Assembly (NCBI GenBank): GCA_028708215.1
Contig: JAQVZL010000007.1
Coordinates: 1 to 44,325, forward strand
DNA: 44,325 nucleotides
Direction of reading: 5' to 3'
Source: Bacteroidales bacterium
GTDB lineage: Bacteria > Bacteroidota > Bacteroidia > Bacteroidales > UBA932
Below, in pieces: positions 43,501 to 44,325 of this stretch. Position numbers and translations under genes: made by a program. The notes under the pieces were generated by a model that did not search any database, was not told the origin of the DNA, and was given only the letters and a program-made list of their open reading frames with translations. Position 1 is the first letter of the stretch. Every line of letters starts with the position of its first letter.

Positions 43501-44325
43501 ATGAGGTCTTTTTTTGTGATTTTTTCGGTTGTTTTATTTTCTCTCTTTGTTAACATTAATCAAGTCTATTCTCAAGAGAGATATATGCTTACAATGACCT
43601 TAGAAGAGGTAACCGAAACAGCAAAAGAGCAGTCTCAAGCTGCTATGCTTGCAAAGCATAATTTTCTAATAAATTATTGGCAATTTCGCTCATATAAAGC
43701 AACTCTATTACCATCGTTAAATTTAAATGCTTCTCTGGGGCAATATAATAGGTCATTACAGGCATTAAGAAATAGTGAAACAGGTGAATATAATTACGTT
43801 ACCAATAATAACCTCTCTAACAGTCTCTCTCTCTCTATAGATCAAAATATAGCTCTTACAGGTGGTAGAATATCTTTAATTACAAGCCTTAACCGTATTG
43901 ACCAATTCTCTCCCATAGATAATATACTCTATAATTCACAGCCTGTGAAAATAAATTACAGCCAACCTATTAAGGCTTATAATTCTCTAAAGTGGGATAA
44001 AATAATTGAACCTAAATATTATGAGAGGGCTAAAAGAAATTACTTAGAGTCTATGGAGCAGATAAATATAACTGCAGTTAATCTTTTTTTTAAGGTTCTT
44101 TCAGACAGAATAAACTTAGAGATGGCTCAGCAGACTTTAGAGTCTACAACTCTTCAATTAGAAATTGCTCAAGAGAGATATGAGATTGGTACTATCACTA
44201 AAAACGATGTTCTCTCTTTAAACCATAAACTACTCAATGCTCAGTTAGATATAAGCGACAAACAGCTCTCTCTAGAGATGAGTATGTTAAATCTAAGAAC
44301 CTTTTTGGGCTTTAACGATAATGTA
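43501..44325 (+). CDS. TolC-family outer-membrane efflux protein, N-terminal part
   Basis: The frame is open from ATG 43501 to the window edge (275 residues, 3' end missing). It has a signal peptide (SFFVIFSVVLFSLFVNIN, then VYSQ) and the TolC opening LTMTLEEVTETAKEQS. Long coiled helices follow, with ISLITSLNRIDQFS, and the duplicated-fold phrase QERYEIGTITKNDVLSLNHK. TolC-like proteins form the outer-membrane channel for efflux pumps and type I secretion. In Bacteroidota such a gene is commonly followed by an adaptor and an ABC or RND/MacB-type pump, which would lie beyond this window. Confidence 0.92.
   Translation, partial: MRSFFVIFSVVLFSLFVNINQVYSQERYMLTMTLEEVTETAKEQSQAAMLAKHNFLINYWQFRSYKATLLPSLNLNASLGQYNRSLQALRNSETGEYNYVTNNNLSNSLSLSIDQNIALTGGRISLITSLNRIDQFSPIDNILYNSQPVKINYSQPIKAYNSLKWDKIIEPKYYERAKRNYLESMEQINITAVNLFFKVLSDRINLEMAQQTLESTTLQLEIAQERYEIGTITKNDVLSLNHKLLNAQLDISDKQLSLEMSMLNLRTFLGFNDNV

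Overview
The window is AT-rich (about one third G+C by eye) and comes from a member of the phylum Bacteroidota, most likely order Bacteroidales; I cannot fix the family. The evidence is the lpxC-fabZ gene fusion, the BT_3928-type DoxX protein, the 6-bladed beta-propeller lipoproteins, the WbqC, DUF3078 and FadL-like outer-membrane proteins, promoters of the Bacteroidota form (TTG, about 20 bases, TAnnTTTG), and the near absence of Shine-Dalgarno sequences. No rRNA, tRNA, CRISPR array, insertion sequence or prophage gene was found.

Layout. Positions 1-100 encode the end of an L28 ribosomal protein that does not look like the Bacteroidota type and is much richer in G+C than the rest; it may be an assembly chimera or foreign DNA. 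Positions 209-6604 hold a NifX-like protein, a cold-shock-domain protein, a Tricorn-type peptidase and a membrane-anchored TPR regulator. Positions 6814-9675 hold a clostripain-like lipoprotein and the translation cluster rplY-pth-hslR. Positions 9672-12772 hold manA, a CPBP membrane peptidase, a sugar nucleotidyltransferase and a DivIC/FtsB division protein. Positions 12750-16922 are a minus-strand run folP, purB, M64 peptidase, yjjG. Positions 16968-19895 are tmk, BT_3928-like and murB. Positions 19879-24692 are the rimP-nusA-infB operon read leftward from a clear promoter with a strong leader hairpin. Positions 24821-29895 are an HD phosphohydrolase followed by the lipid A genes lpxD, lpxC/fabZ, lpxA and then wbqC. 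Positions 29892-32737 are an outer-membrane beta-barrel protein and an aromatic-rich lipoprotein. Positions 32889-37739 are proS, an unknown protein, a DUF3078 protein and tilS. Positions 37966-38779 are a gene-poor stretch rich in inverted repeats. Positions 38780-40540 are sppA. Positions 40824-44325 are two paralogous propeller lipoproteins followed by a TolC-family protein that runs off the end.

Most of this is core metabolism and envelope biology: lipid A synthesis, peptidoglycan precursor synthesis, division, translation, and several secreted or membrane peptidases. The parts least explained by known genes are the structured non-coding stretch 38291-38599, the leader hairpins of rimP and rplY, the two strong Shine-Dalgarno sites (infB and the aromatic-rich lipoprotein), and the propeller-TolC cluster. 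I did not find a clearly new multi-gene system.
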